DNA of 64,000 nucleotides from Siphonodentalium dalli (taxonomy: Eukaryota; Mollusca; Scaphopoda; Gadilida; Siphonodentaliidae). The position numbers were made by a program, and so were the translations under genes. A model generated the notes under the pieces. The model ran no database searches. It was given only the letters and a program-made list of their open reading frames with translations, and was not told the DNA's origin. The stretch lies in the NCBI GenBank assembly GCA_032622095.1, contig CP136069.1, positions 70,889,319 to 70,953,318 on the forward strand. The letters are read 5' to 3'. This document shows, in pieces, positions 11,639-24,300 of this stretch. Each line of letters begins with the position of its first letter. Position 1 is the stretch's first letter.

Positions 11639-13882
11639 GTGATGCAAAGAGTAAAATACAAGATGGCTGCTGGTGGCCATTTTTTTTGGCCAATTGACCC
11701 CAAAAGAACTCGTTCCCATCTACGTATAATTGTTAACATCCATGACAAATTTTATGAAGATCTGACCAAAGCTACGACATACAAATTTCATGATGATCAG
11801 ATGAACAGTACGACCTGTAGCCCGCGCCAATGGATTGAATTTTGAAATCCAAGATGGCCGCCAGCATCCATGTTTTTTGGCCGAATGACCCGACAATGAT
11901 TCGTTCCCATCTACATGTCAATGTCAACGTTCATGACAAATTTGATAAAGATTAGACCAAAGGCAACCTATAGCCCGCGCCAAAGGATTTAGTCATGCAA
12001 AGAGTAAAATCCAAGATGGCTGCTGGCGGCCATGTTTTTTGGCTGAACGACTCCAAAATCACTCGTTCCCATCTACATGTCAGTGTTAACATCCATGACA
12101 AATTTCATAAACTTCCGACCAACACAACGACCTGTAGCCCGCGCCAAAGGATTTAGTCATGCAAAGAGTAAAATCCAAGATGGCTGCTGGCAGCCATGTT
12201 TTTTGGCCGAACGACCCCCAAATCACTCGTTCCCATCTACATGTCATTATTAACATCAATGACAAATTTCATGATGATTAGACGAACAGTACGACCTGTA
12301 GCCCGCGCCAAAGGATTGAATCTTGAAATCCAAGATGGCTGCCAGCGGCCATGTTTTTGGCCGAATGACCCCAAAATGACTCGTTCCCATCTACATGTCA
12401 ATGTCAACATTCATGACAAATTTCATAAAGATCAGACCAAAGGTACGACCTGTAGCCCGCGCCAAAGGATTTAGTCATGCAAAGAGTAAAATACAAGATG
12501 GCTGCTGGCGGCCATGTTTTTTGGCCGAACGACACCAAAATCACTCGTTCCCATCTACATGTCACTATTAACTTCAATGACAAATTTCATGATGATCAGG
12601 CGAACAGTACAACCTGTAGCCCGCGCCAATGGATTGAATCTTGAAATCCAAGATGGCTGCCAGCGGCCATGTTTTTGGGCCGAATGACCCCAAAATGACT
12701 CGTTCCCATCTACATGTCAATGTCAGCATTCATGACAAATTTCATAAAGATCAGACCAAAGGTACGACCTGTAGCCCGGGCCAAAGGATTTAGTCATGCA
12801 AAGAGTAAAATCCAAGATGGCTGCTGGCGGCATGTTTTTCGGCCGAACAACTCCAAAATCACTCGTTCCCATCTACATGTCATTGTTAACATCCATGACA
12901 AATTTCATGATGTTCCGATCAAAGCTACGACCTGTAGCCCGCGCCAAAGGATTTAGTCATGCAAAGAGTAAAATCCAAGATGGCTGCTGGCGGTCATGTT
13001 TATTGGCCGAACGACCCCAAAATACCTCGTTCCCATCTACATGTCAATATTAACATCCATGACAAATTTCATGATGATCAGGCGAACAGTACGATCTGTA
13101 GCCCGCGCCAATGGATTGAATCTTGAAATCCAAGATGGCTGCCAGCGGCCATGTTTTTAGGCCGAATGACCCCAAAATGACTCGTTCCCATCTACATGTC
13201 AATGTCAACATTCATGACAAATTTCATAAAGATCAGACCAAAGGTACGACCTGTAGCCCGGGCCAAAGGATTTAGTCATGCAAAGAGTAAAATCCAAGAT
13301 GGCTGCTGGCAGCCATGTTTTTCGGCCGAACGACCCCAAAATCACTCGTTCCCATCTACATGTCATTGTTAACATCCATGAAAAATTTCATGATGTTCCG
13401 ATCGAAGCTACGACCTGTAGCCCGCGCCAAAGGATTTAGTCATGCAAAGAGTAAAATCCAAGATGGCTGCTGGTGGCCATGTTTATTGGCCGAACAACCC
13501 CAAAATGACTCGTTCCCATCTACATGTCAATATTAACATCCATGACAAATTTCATGATGATCAGATGAACAGTACGACCTGTAGGCCGCGCCAATGGATT
13601 GAATCTTGAAATCCAAGATGGCTGCCAGCGGCCATGTTTTTTGGCCGAATTACCCAAAAATGACTCGTTCCCATCTACATGTCAATGTTAACATTCATGA
13701 CAAATTTCATGAAGATCAGACCAAAGGTACAACCTGTAGCCCGCGCCAAAGGAAATTGTTGACGGACACACGGACACACGGACACACGGACACACGCACA
13801 CACGGACACACGGACACACGGACGACGGACGCCAAACCATGGCAATAGCTCAAACTTACAAGTAAGTTGAGCTAAAAATGCG
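11639..13882 (+). mobile_element. pearl/Helentron-like element with 13 core repeats
   Basis: Thirteen tandem units of 155-191 bp each contain 'aagatggctgctggcggcc', 'ctcgttcccatctacatgt', 'catgacaaatttcat' and 'acctgtagcccgcgcc'. Unit starts (aagatggc) are near 11660, 11851, 12013, 12177, 12332, 12494, 12650, 12813, 12977, 13132, 13296, 13460 and 13614. The array ends in a (GGACACAC)n/GACGGAC microsatellite (13759-13835), then a hairpin ('agctcaaacttac' / 'gtaagttgagct', 13847-13875). Core repeats of ~160 bp followed by an ACGG-type microsatellite are the described layout of bivalve pearl elements, now seen as non-autonomous Helentrons. The 5' end was not identified. Confidence 0.7.
13759..13835. 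repeat. ACGG/ACAC microsatellite at array end
   Basis: Imperfect repeats of 'ggacacac' and 'ggacgacggac' follow directly on the last core unit. They explain the low-complexity open frames seen here on both strands. Confidence 0.9.
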
Positions 13883-14039
13883 AACAACGATTTTATCCAT
13901 CCGTCGGAGCCCAGAAGACGAACTTAGTGAAAACCAGTTTCATATAACCTGGTAGTCAGGACAAACATATTGCAGTTGATTATCACAAACTAGCCAGTGT
14001 CCCAAAGCCAACATCGTTTCCACTACATTACACAGTTTT

Positions 14040-14820
14040 TACGGAAAGGCTATTCTGTCGTATGCGGTAGAATAGCCAGCGAATTGGCGCCTATTTGGAC
14101 GTCAACGTACGTGATGTCCAAACATGGCGCTATCATATTTGCCTAATTTTGATCGGGGATACTTTTATCTAGTCCTATATATATATACCCATGGTACATG
14201 ATCAGATGTTTATTTGAGGCGGGATATATATAGGCATACATGTATATACCGGGACGGTATATATATATACCATCTCTACTAAAGCATTGCCCCTATTCTG
14301 AATGAATACGTATCTTGTCGGAATACAATAACCATATTTTACCAACCACATTTGCCTATATATCGGCGCTATAGATAGGCCTACCACACAATTATAGACA
14401 CAGCTAGTCTGGTATAGCAACCGTATCCTAGAATATATTCTATCGTAAAAGCAGAACATACTATACATGTGTGTTGATAACATAAAATTTCAACTCTATG
14501 ATGTCGAGGAGTTCGTATTGTGAGTTGTGCTAGAATAAATGCCACAAGTGGTGCAATAACATGTGATTTTATTAATGTGATTCGAGCGTACATGTATAGG
14601 GCATGCCAGTACATCGTGCGTTGTTTGTCTTCAAAAACGAGCGCCAGAATGTCTACGGCAGACTAGACTGTCAAGTCTGCCTTATATGACAGAATAGCCA
14701 TATCTCGGGTTATGGCTATTCTACCGTATACGACAGACTAGCCTCGTTGCCTATTCTGTACTAAGGTATAATAGCCAGCGAGGCTATTCTACCGTATAGG
14801 CAGAATAGTCTCGGCCCTGT
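14040..14820. repeat. clustered short palindromes sharing one motif
   Basis: The words 'ggctattct' and 'agaatagcc' recur in opposite orientations at about 14047-14075, 14690-14725 and 14735-14815, several with 'gtatacg' or 'gtatagg' between. The two clusters could be ends of a decayed foldback element with 14.1-14.6 kb between them. No target-site duplication was found. Confidence 0.45.
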
Positions 14821-16215
14821 TTCTATGGTCTTAGCGACAAAAAGATATCGATATTGTTAGTTTGGAACCATTGTTTTTTTTTAGAAAAAGTCCTTTACTG
14901 TGCATCTAACTGCATACATCAGCTTGTGTGATACTTAAAGGCGTTTGTCAATGGAAGTGAATGCCATTAGGTTTAGTGAATTATCCAGTTAGTTTTCCAC
15001 GTCTTACGACATAAATATGCCCTTGCTTGCGTCGATATTTTAGTATTAAGCTCAAAATTTGTCATGCCTATTCGGCACCTTACCTCAATTTGTCAGTGGA
15101 TCCATGAGGCCCCTTTGAAACAAAACTTTGAGAAATGCTAATTTTCAGAACACAAAGTAACTGTGTGTGTTGATATGTCAAACGCTGTTATGTGAACTAA
15201 TTTTAAATTGCAAAAGATATTTCAAAATTACTTATCGTCCTTTGTGTAATTATTATCATCGTTATGTGGAAGAATACTCTATTGTTATCCTTCAACCCAT
15301 TTCATCCCATTTTCCTCTCTTCTAATTGGCTGAGAGTGCGTCACATGGCGGGCCGTAAATCACCATATTACCCTCGATGGTAACATTGTCTCAGTTATTG
15401 ACCGCTCAGCTGTTACCAGTAAACATAGAACTACGAAGAACTCACCGCGCAGAGATTCTCTGACAGCTCTCTGATAATTTCGAAAAACACTGTTTTTATA
15501 AACCCCACTGGTTCATAACAACCGCGAACTGTGGTGTTTGCTAATTTGCATAATTGTGTGTTTTTTTATTTGCAATTAAAGCACGATATGTATAAATGGT
15601 GTTATCACAGACACATATATGTTATAAGGTGTAATATTCATATTGGACCTTTTTATATCAATAATAAAGACCGTGGGACAAATAGATAAACCTTATTATG
15701 CAGTTGGTATACTGCAGGCAATTGCACATATGATATACATACGTTACAACTACGTTTATGTACTAGATCAAATAGCCACTCTTTGCTGTTTATCAATTGA
15801 TTATTTCTTTTCTTCAATACATTCCTCAGACTTCAGAGAATACCCGTATGTTGCGTAACGATCTGTGACAGATGTCAATTTCATTTTGCACTACTACAAC
15901 GTGTTAGTTTCACATTTTAACATGCTGGAAATTAACACGTCTGTCGGCGTCTTGACGCTAATTTGAAACGAAACCGAACATTTCGCTGCATGGCTACTCA
16001 ACTTCGAAATTGCTTTACTCCTCTTTCCTTTAACCGATTTCCACAATGCAACCAGCAAACTGACCGGAGAATATCTGCGCAAATGACGGGTATGTTAATT
16101 GATCCAGATTATGAATGTTTTATTTTCTAAATAGCGATGATTCCAACATAAAATTAACTTTTCGAACTGGATTAAAGAATATATGCGCGCATTTATGCCT
16201 GCTATTAAGGAGGTT
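14821..16215. other. intron, nothing recognised
   Basis: AT-rich intron sequence of the lectin gene with no exon-like segment and no transposon ends that I could support. Confidence 0.4.
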
Positions 16216-16219
16216 CGTG

Positions 16220-16430
16220 TGTACTCCTTTGTCAGATAACAAAACAGTTATCACCCTTGTTTTCGTGAGACACGGGGATTTGTCGCCCCTCTCGACCTGG
16301 AATGTCACCCTCGGGCCTGGCGGCCCTCGGGTGACATTCCATGTATCGAGCGGGCGACAAATCCCCGTGTCTCACTCAATCTCGGGCGATAACTGTATAC
16401 TATTGTCCCACCGTCAGACAACGGCGGTAT
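16220..16430. mobile_element. foldback MITE with near-perfect hairpin
   Basis: The inner arms 16266-16313 and 16325-16374 pair almost perfectly ('gagacacggggatttgtcgc' with its complement; 'ggaatgtcaccctcggg' with its complement). Diverged outer arms add 'tttgtcagataacaaaacag' against 'ctgtatactattgtcc...gtcagacaacgg'. No coding capacity. The TSD was not resolved. Confidence 0.75.
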
Positions 16431-17289
16431 AGGCTTCTTTCAGTGAAATAAATGTGCCTGTACCAATCATGGTTTTGCATCGAATCATTTGCTTATTATT
16501 TCACTGTTGCTTGTGTGCTTGAACTTTCCGCCATGCAAACAATACTCGTTGTTGTCGACTGTCGTTCCTTGTCACATCTCTAATAATGATTAATTCGCTA
16601 TTCAATGGTATCTATCGATCTACTGTATGCATAAAGCCTGTTCGATAAACGTTATATTCATAACGTCAACATAGCTTTATTATGGTAGCACGTGAACTAC
16701 TTCCATGACATTATATTTGCAACTTACACAATGTTACCAAACCACGTCAACTGGCTTAATTACATCAGTGTGATTGGGAACGTTTTCTCTCCTTAATTCA
16801 ATGTAATGGGTAGAATGTGAACAACAGGAAATATGTTTTTATTCAATAACATCTAGAAAATATTAGAACAGATAATGTTTCAGATAAGTATCAACAAACA
16901 GAAGAACGGATACAAAGTGTCCGCAGGACGATATCAGATTCAATCGAAATCGTTGACCAGATATGTTGGTTACATTTCCCCCTTCAAATTATCCCCCTGA
17001 ACAAATACAACCTATTTTAGATATTACATTTTCAGTTCATATTGCGTCAGGCGTTACATTTCCAACTATTGGAAATGTTGGCCAAATGTGAAGTTCGACT
17101 CCTCAAATCTATATCCCCATAGTCCTGACCTTTCTCCACCAAAGCTATAATAATAATAATGACCAGTTTTATATTGCGATTAACCAATTACTTGCTCTAA
17201 CACGCTTGGTACAATATTACAACAGTCATATGTACAAGCCAACCAATGAACCGATTGCAGCCATTACAGGCGCTGCTCTAGTTTGATCA

Positions 17290-17520
17290 GAACATGCGTT
17301 GATACTCATCAGGATGACAAGCTGACTGGTACTCTGTTAACGCATGAGTGATGCGAAGCCGACACAGTACGAACGACCTTGCTCTATGGTCACAACTTGG
17401 CGCAGGTTTTGAAACAACGAGAAATCCGACAATTGCACGTCGCTCAAAGTGGCCAAGCCACTGCTATGTGGAGACTCAATGCCAAGTCCAACACGCTAAC
17501 CACTGGACCACGGAGCTCCA
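17290..17520 (-). mobile_element. tRNA-derived SINE fragment
   Basis: Reading from 17520 on the minus strand, the sequence begins GGAGCTCCGTGGTCCAGTGG, then TTAGCGTGTTGGACTT. This has a tRNA 5' half with a box-A-like TGGTCCAGTGG and a D-loop GGTTAGCG. A box B (GGTTCGAATCC-like) is not recognisable downstream, so it is a decayed SINE or tRNA pseudogene. The rest to about 17290 is assigned only by continuity. Confidence 0.45.
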
Positions 17521-17529
17521 GTGAAAGCT

Positions 17530-18099
17530 ATGTGAAACCAGGAACTGCATAATTACTTGTAGGGTTCACGCTATCGGTGACCATATTCGCCATTGATTAT
17601 ATTTTCTCGAAAATGGCCAAAGAAAGTTACATTTGGCAAAACATTTTGGCCAAAAAGTTCAAAGCTTATGATGGAAACTATAACTCAGCAAATCACCAGA
17701 TCGCTCCACAACTCTTACTGTCACTAATATTTAATGAATATCTTCTCACCCGCGTATGTTTGGATAACAATATATCATGCCCATGCTTGATTAGTTATCG
17801 AGACAATGACTATGTTCTATTACAGTGTCCTTTTATAACCAATTGAAAATAGTTTACTGTTTTATTGTACTATTATCAAATAAATACCCGTGTTAGTATT
17901 ATATCCATTCGTTTGTGTTTATCTATTGTTGCCTTGCTTTGATGTTATTATTTTTCCAATACTATTTTTATTAATTTTTTTTTATTTTCTCAACGATCCT
18001 AAATTTCTTGTATTCAATTTGGCCGAAGTTTCCGGAAAATGAAAAAAAAAATCAGAAATGGCCAAAACTAATTTTCGGCCCAGTGTGAACCATGTTTAC
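17530..18099. other. intron, nothing recognised
   Basis: Contains repeated 'tggccaaa' and 'ttttggcc' words around 17610-17650 and 18020-18085, probably part of an unresolved repeat. No exon seen. Confidence 0.35.
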
Positions 18100-18204
18100 C
18101 TATGAGTGTTTCGTTAGCAGCGGCTCCTGAATCACAGGACGGTTGCACGCAGTAGTCAGCTAGTCCAATAGTGGTGTGTTCAGGTGGCAACTCACCATCC
18201 GGAT
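18100..18204 (-). CDS. lectin gene exon: short Cys-containing linker
   Basis: A 105-bp phase 1-1 exon between the acceptor 'gttctttgtag' and the donor GTAAAC. It encodes DPDGELPPEHTTIGLADYCV followed by QPSCDSGAAANETLIG, using one base from each neighbour. Two Cys (CVQPSC), a likely N-glycosylation site (NET) and Pro/Gly-rich ends suit an inter-domain linker between the second and third CTLD. Support is splice signals, phase agreement with both neighbours and an open frame; no homologous domain was recognised. Confidence 0.6.
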
Positions 18205-18971
18205 CTACAAAGAACAACATTCAATCCAATTGTGTTCTATAGCTATCGTCAAAATGTGACACACAGAATGCTAAAATAGTTATGATATGATCTGCCATGA
18301 CACTTATATAGATATTCGTTCTGGTACTATACTGATATATTATGAATATAAATACATATCGAGTATGGGAGATAGTTGTTGAGTTTGACGTAATGGATAA
18401 ATTAATTGAGTATCTTACGAGACAGAGGAGTTTGGCATATAATATATTTTGAATATTTTGAATATATAATGCGAGGCTCACCAATGTTCGGCCATTGCCA
18501 CTATGAAATCATTTGATCTCAGAAAAACTGTTTGAATACATTTTAGTATGCAAGACAAATATGACCAGAAGCACGATAATTAAATGTACCGTTATTTTAG
18601 ATTTATATTTCAAAATTATCAATCTTTCATAATTTTTCGAACCAATTTCATGACAGTTTTATTGGCATCAGAAAACACCATAAAAAAACGGATTAAAATA
18701 TGTACCCTCAAAAGACAAAATTTGTGTACCTCTCTTCGAAGAGCAAAATAACAAATAAACCGAAAACTACCAGATGGCAAACAACTCGAATTCTAAAGGG
18801 TATACACAGCCATATAGCATTATCACAACTCTCAAAATTTAGAATAGAGGGGTCTGTTTCAAATTATGTTGACACGTTTGAGATGTAAGAATGCTTTATT
18901 GTCCGCGACTGAACAGTCATTGTAATATACTAATAAATGCTGCATGGCCGATGTGGGCACCCACTTAGTGG

Positions 18972-19108
18972 ATATTACTTGGTTTGTTTGATATTAGGCA
19001 AAAACCCTCGGTAACATCATATCAGCCGAAGCCACATCAGCCGAAGGCTGATATGAGGCTACCGAGGGCTGATATCAAGCCATTAACATCAAACCAACCA
19101 AGTAATAT
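18972..19108. mobile_element. palindromic MITE, family A copy 1
   Basis: The ends 'tattacttggtttgtttgat' and 'atcaaaccaaccaagtaata' are inverted repeats. Inner arms carry 'ccctcggtaacatcatatca' against 'tgatatgaggctaccgaggg'. Two more copies lie at 62.8 and 63.1 kb. Non-coding. A TA-type TSD is possible because both ends abut TAT, but this is not certain. Confidence 0.75.
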
Positions 19109-19859
19109 ATTTATTAATTAGATCGATCACAGCAGAATTGTGGGTAATTTTTCAGGATTTAGTCGGAAATATGGCTTACTGCCATTCATCGGAAAGCTCT
19201 CAGTGAGATCGCCTCTTAGTAACTGACAACTCTTTCGTGTGAGTGACGTCGCAAAAATGGATACATACACGTTATTTTATAGCGGTGAAGTAGATGACGG
19301 CATGTCGTAAATCCATATTACTCAGACTGGAGATGTGGCAAATCAATATTACCCAGTTTAAGGGCGATACTAGACTAGTTCGATAACATGCTATTCTGGA
19401 CAAAAATTGTCACATCTAATTTGAATAACAAATTTATACAGCTTACTATATTCGCATAACAATGGCGTCCCTGTCGTATTTGAGGTTTCGCAGCATGGTG
19501 TTCGCACCAACTCCCCGTTAGTCATCATGGTACATGCGAATTCTGTGGGATTGGAATGAAACTTAAAGCTAACAATCACTTGTTATGTTCAGGTATCGAA
19601 TTAAGCATAGCAGCCTGATGCTTTCTCTAAATGTACGTTTTGGGAGATAAAATAGGTCGAAGAAATAATAGGAATAATTATATTATGCTAAAATGATTCG
19701 GTACCTGATGGAAGACTTAGCTAAAAGTTCATGTGTGTTCAGGTTGAATAAATTGTAATATGTAAAAAATGGAACAGTTTTATATGCAAAAGCTCATTAC
19801 CATGGTTGTGCTTGGGGATTCACATTTTCACTTGTTACTCGAGCGGTGCATACACTAAA

Positions 19860-20022
19860 CAGAATATCTACACTTATTGGTGGGGTATGGTAATTATCTT
19901 ATTCGTGATGACATCGAAAATTAATTTCCAATCGTGGCAGAGCCACTCGTGGAAATCCATTTGTTTTTGTAATCACTCATGAGATAATTCCCATATCCAA
20001 CCAAAAAGTGTAGATATCCTCT
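19860..20022. mobile_element. foldback MITE
   Basis: Arms 'gaatatctacactt' and 'aagtgtagatatcc' are inverted, followed inward by 'ggtatggtaattatctta' against 'gagataattcccatatcc' and a central 'ccaatcgtgg...ccactcgtgg' segment. No coding capacity. Confidence 0.6.
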
Positions 20023-20923
20023 ATGTATGCCTCATCGAAGTGTTAGATATTGTCACGTCAGAGAAAATAAAAGGGTTCCCCTTTTCTACATCACTTAACT
20101 GTAAGGAGCATGCTAAGTTAGTTTATTCCTAGTGTGGATAAGGAATGTTCGTGACGTCTGCATGCTGGCACATCTATATTTTAAATATTCATCGACCTAT
20201 GTTGAACCAGAAAAAATGAAGAAACTATCTTACTATGGCATGGAACCTTTTTTATTATCGAATACACCTTTCTATACCCAATACTCATAGACGAGTAGTT
20301 TCCTTATTATATGTATATATTCAGATAATAAGTAACAAACTTAAATTCTGAACATTTCCCACCAATGAATATTATTCTGCGGCACTTTTCCGAATACCAT
20401 ATGAATCTTGAATACCGACTAACAGCGTGGTATGAATCCCGCGTACACATGAAGTTACCAAATCTCGCGCACCAACAGGTGCGCGACAACCTTCAAAGAG
20501 CAGGAATGTCGATACTTACATGTCATTAAAAGCGAAGTACAAACTGCATATTGTTCTGTGGAGTATTTTTGTCATGTTTAATTTTAATTATTTCCAAACT
20601 TTATAAATATACTACAATAATTTAATCATACTAGTAAGCTGTCAATTCACATAATACGTAAAACCATTGGCTGTCACACATTTAGCTATTAAAGTTATTT
20701 CTCGATAACCTAAATTTCTTGATTACTTCTGCTGTTGAAATGACAGCACTCATAGCAGCATCGTGCTATTTGACCATGCCTATATACAGTGTGCTTAAAA
20801 ATTATATGAAAACTATTATTCGATACTTTCTGCGATATAAACGGGGATTCAGATGCTGCATCAAAGATCATTCAGGCAGTAGTGCTTTGCTATTAAATTT
20901 ACTGATAATTACCCACCAGTGCT

Positions 20924-21073
20924 ATTGATTATAATAATGTGATACACTGATGGAAAGAGCTCTTAGAGCTCATTCCATCAATGTATCACATTATTATAAT
21001 CAATAAATTTGAAAAAAATGATCAAGGAAATATGGGTTGATACAAACATCGGAGTTGGTACTGAAAGGGTTAA
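20924..21073 (-). mobile_element. TTAA-type MITE end with palindrome next to exon
   Basis: The segment 21030-21073 matches the right end of the piggyBac-like MITE at 57680-58150 (about 39 of 44 positions by eye, including 'atatgggttgatacaaa' and CTGAAAGGGTTAA). Inward is a near-perfect palindrome (20924-21005: 'ttgattataataatgtgata' and its complement around AGAGCTCTTAGAGCTC). The other end is not certain. The TTAA lies 11 bp into the intron after the exon ending at 21085. Confidence 0.6.
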
Positions 21074-21084
21074 CGGATGCTTAC

Positions 21085-21305
21085 CCATTTCAGGCATCGT
21101 GCAAATAGGAGCATGCAAACTGCCACATTCGTGAGGAGTCCACATTCCAGTATCCACGTCAATGGCCGCACAATTCCCACAGCCTACACAGTTCGGATTA
21201 CTCATCCACTTGCTCCACGGTAGTTGTTCGTCGCTACCCCAGAACCTCCACTTTCCTAGTTCTACTTCGCTGATACCTATCCAGTAAAAGTCGGTCCCAG
21301 TTTCC
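21085..21305 (-). CDS. lectin gene exon: C-terminal half of second CTLD
   Basis: The acceptor is 'cactttttccag' and the donor is GTAAGC. The 221-bp exon starts in phase 2 and ends in phase 1. It encodes ETGTDFYWIGISEVELGKWR, FWGSDEQLPWSKW, NCAAIDVDTGMWTPHECGSL and HAPICTMPEM. This is the second half of a CTLD with the WIGL-like WIGI motif, the conserved Trp pairs and the last Cys pair. The usual calcium-site motifs are absent: no EPN or QPD (SNPN instead) and W-N-D replaced by W-T-P, so calcium-dependent sugar binding is doubtful. It is squeezed between two transposon ends. Confidence 0.85.
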
Positions 21306-21338
21306 CTGGAAAAAGTGAACATGATATTGACGTTATTA

Positions 21339-24300
21339 GAGGAGCGGCCAAATCCAAAAAGGGCCTTAGTTTTCGAGATACCCCTACCCTCGGTAGAACA
21401 AGTTGAAACCAACTTTTTCTGAAAGGTAAATATATATCATTTATGAAAATGATTCTTGGCCTTGCCGGATTTGGTGGCAGCTATGTATGGCAAGACTATT
21501 TGTGAAGGTACCTACCGAAAAATATGCCTGTTTTCAGCGGTTGGCCAGCTATACACAATTGGTTAAAAGTTAAGCACATCACCAAAAACAGAATGTTCTA
21601 TTTGTTATTATGGGGTACATGGTGATACTAGATCGGAGCGTTGTTATTTTTTCTGGTTTGTTTGAGATTTCACGACGTCATGGTGGAGAATGTAACGTTA
21701 TGCGTCAAAACATCATGACGATGCAGAGAAACTGTCGCCCGTCAACTCTGTACAAAACTAGCACGCTGGATTGAGCTTATCTTATCATATATGTTTGGAA
21801 AGAATGGATAATTTTCTACCCGGAGGTATTACGTTTATTTTCCTGACCCTACCAATTTAGCAATAATAGGCAAAAACTTAACCCTCCCCCATTGTCATAA
21901 AATGTTAAATATAGCCATCGCAGGGGATTGGATCCCAGAATGATAGAATAGAGCGTAGTATTTCCTTTTACTTAGTGTAGAACACACATAACAAGTGTAA
22001 AATGCAAATTTCCAACCATATTCACTATTAGATAAGTATCAAACTCCAAGATGGCGTCCAATATGGCATTCAGTTTTTATTTTAAGACTTAGTGAAGCGA
22101 CATACGAAAAATCCTGAAAAGGAACGTCCCAAGTGGTAAAATGTATATTATTTTAATGACCATATAGAATAGTATTTCATATGAAACATTAGTTTCACCA
22201 ATAATACATCTTATCAATTGGAAAAATAAAAGTAAAATATTTCTTCCGCCGTTCAATGTCATAAAATTCGAACCAAAGTTGTCGCTTGGGATTGGAACCA
22301 CGAATGATCGCATAATGCGCAGTATTTTGTTTTATTAAATGTAGAATACACATGCAATTTGGCCAGAGAAATTGCCATCCAAATTTGTTATTAAAAGAGT
22401 ATCATAATCGAAGATGACGTTCAATATGGCGGCCAATTTTAAATTCAAGACTTAGTGAACAGACATACGACAAATTCAGAAAAGAAATGTCCCCAGTGGT
22501 ATATTATATATAATTATACTGACTACATAGAACATTTCATATCAAACATTAGATTCAGCATTGATCTTTATTATCAATTGATGAAATAATTAGACAAAAA
22601 CTTGATCACCCCTACAGTCACAAACTTCCACACAAATGGGCCACTGTGGATTGTAGTACAGGCCAAGAAGAAATGAGCATATATTTTGGATTTCATTTGT
22701 GCTGAATACGATAAAGAAACAAAAAGTTTGAAGTCACACCCACTATTGCGCCATAATGGCGGCCAATATGGCATTTAAGTTTAATGTCAACACTTTGTAA
22801 ACAACTAGTACGATATGCGGGCAAATAAACGTCTCATGTGTTATTACTTATGTGTATGTTTCCATTATTACATGGCAATTTATTGTTTGCGTGATGACGG
22901 AGACCAAAATGTGGTGGTCAACTATAGAAACAAAAAATCAGACGAGCTTTGTCATGTCTCGAATTTATAACACTTCGTGAAAACAAATACGGGAAATCAG
23001 GACAAATGACGTCTCCAGTTGTATATATATTGTGTCGATTCATCACATTCATTTCATTACAATAGTCATATGAAGTAGTAGTTCTGTTATCAACATATCT
23101 TTTAATTTGCGAAATAATAAACACAAAACTCAACATTCCTCATATCGAAAGTTAAAACAATGTGGACAAAGGTATCTCTGAGAATCCTAACCAAGAATAA
23201 AACAACAAATGCGCAGTTGTAGATGTCATTTAGTGTTCACATGTATTTTTTTTACTATTAATTGTTTATTGTTTTATTATGAATTGTATTGTTAGCATAT
23301 TGGTGTTTATGCAAATAAATCGTATCGTATCGTTTAGTGCGACATAATTATGTTAGAACCACACTCGCTATAAGATGGATCTCAAAATACAAGATGGCAT
23401 CCCATAATTTAGATGTCATTTCAATTTTGCGAAGAAGTACAACAGCCAGAAAAAAGACTTCCTTTTGTGATGCTTTGCGCTGGATTTGTTGTTGAAGTGC
23501 CAGTTGTTTTCAACAACCGTTCAAATGGTTTGTTCTGGTGCCGATAGTCGATAAGTTAACTTTTCAATAATACTATTTTGGAATAGAATAACATTAACAT
23601 ATATGTTATCTTCATAAAGATGAGCAACATTTGCTTTTATCAGTCATAAAAATTACATGGCTCTGATGGCTTACCATTCAATTAACGTTCAGTGACTAAA
23701 GGTTAAACATGACTCCAGTGACGAGATGTTTATAGAGACAGATGGATCTTAGAAATACAATTATTATTCCCATATTTTCATTTAATGAATCATACAATGT
23801 GATTCTATGCATTCACAGCAATGGGCACTTGAGCATGGCATGTCCAGGTTTTCTTGAGAAACAAAAATGACTATTCTGGGTGAACAAGAACACAACATTA
23901 TACACCAGTGATTTTTAGTTGATTACATCGCATTCACTTACACTCAGTTACGTGTATCCCCATAACACACCAGATCGACGACGTAAGTGTTATAAATCCC
24001 GATCAGTAACACTGATATGAGGTCCATGTTAAGTGAAAACAACTTTCGAATATCTGCCAGTTTGGGGGTAGGTGGCTTATGTATGGACTGAGTATATTGC
24101 TTCCGCGGTAAGATCGGCGTTGTCTTTCCGCCACCCATAAGAATACAATTTATATCGTATGTCGTGATGTGGCCTAGTCGCAATAGACCAAACCGTAAAC
24201 ACAATTTGGATATCTATATATCAAGACTAATGACGAGTGTCTATTGTGAATTGCCTTATGCATGTCGCCATTTCAATTGTGTTAATAGCCTACATATTTC

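Noticed and set aside
12196-13848. Series of 70-90-codon frames (MFFGRTTPKSLVPIYMS and similar)
   Set aside because: They are the pearl-like core repeat read in different frames; none has independent coding evidence.
23944-24204. Signal-peptide-like start (MDLISVLLIGIY) on the minus strand, possible first exon of a lectin
   Set aside because: It lies inside the 6-kb inverted-repeat element, ends at a stop after 26 codons, and does not fit the exon order of the lectin gene.
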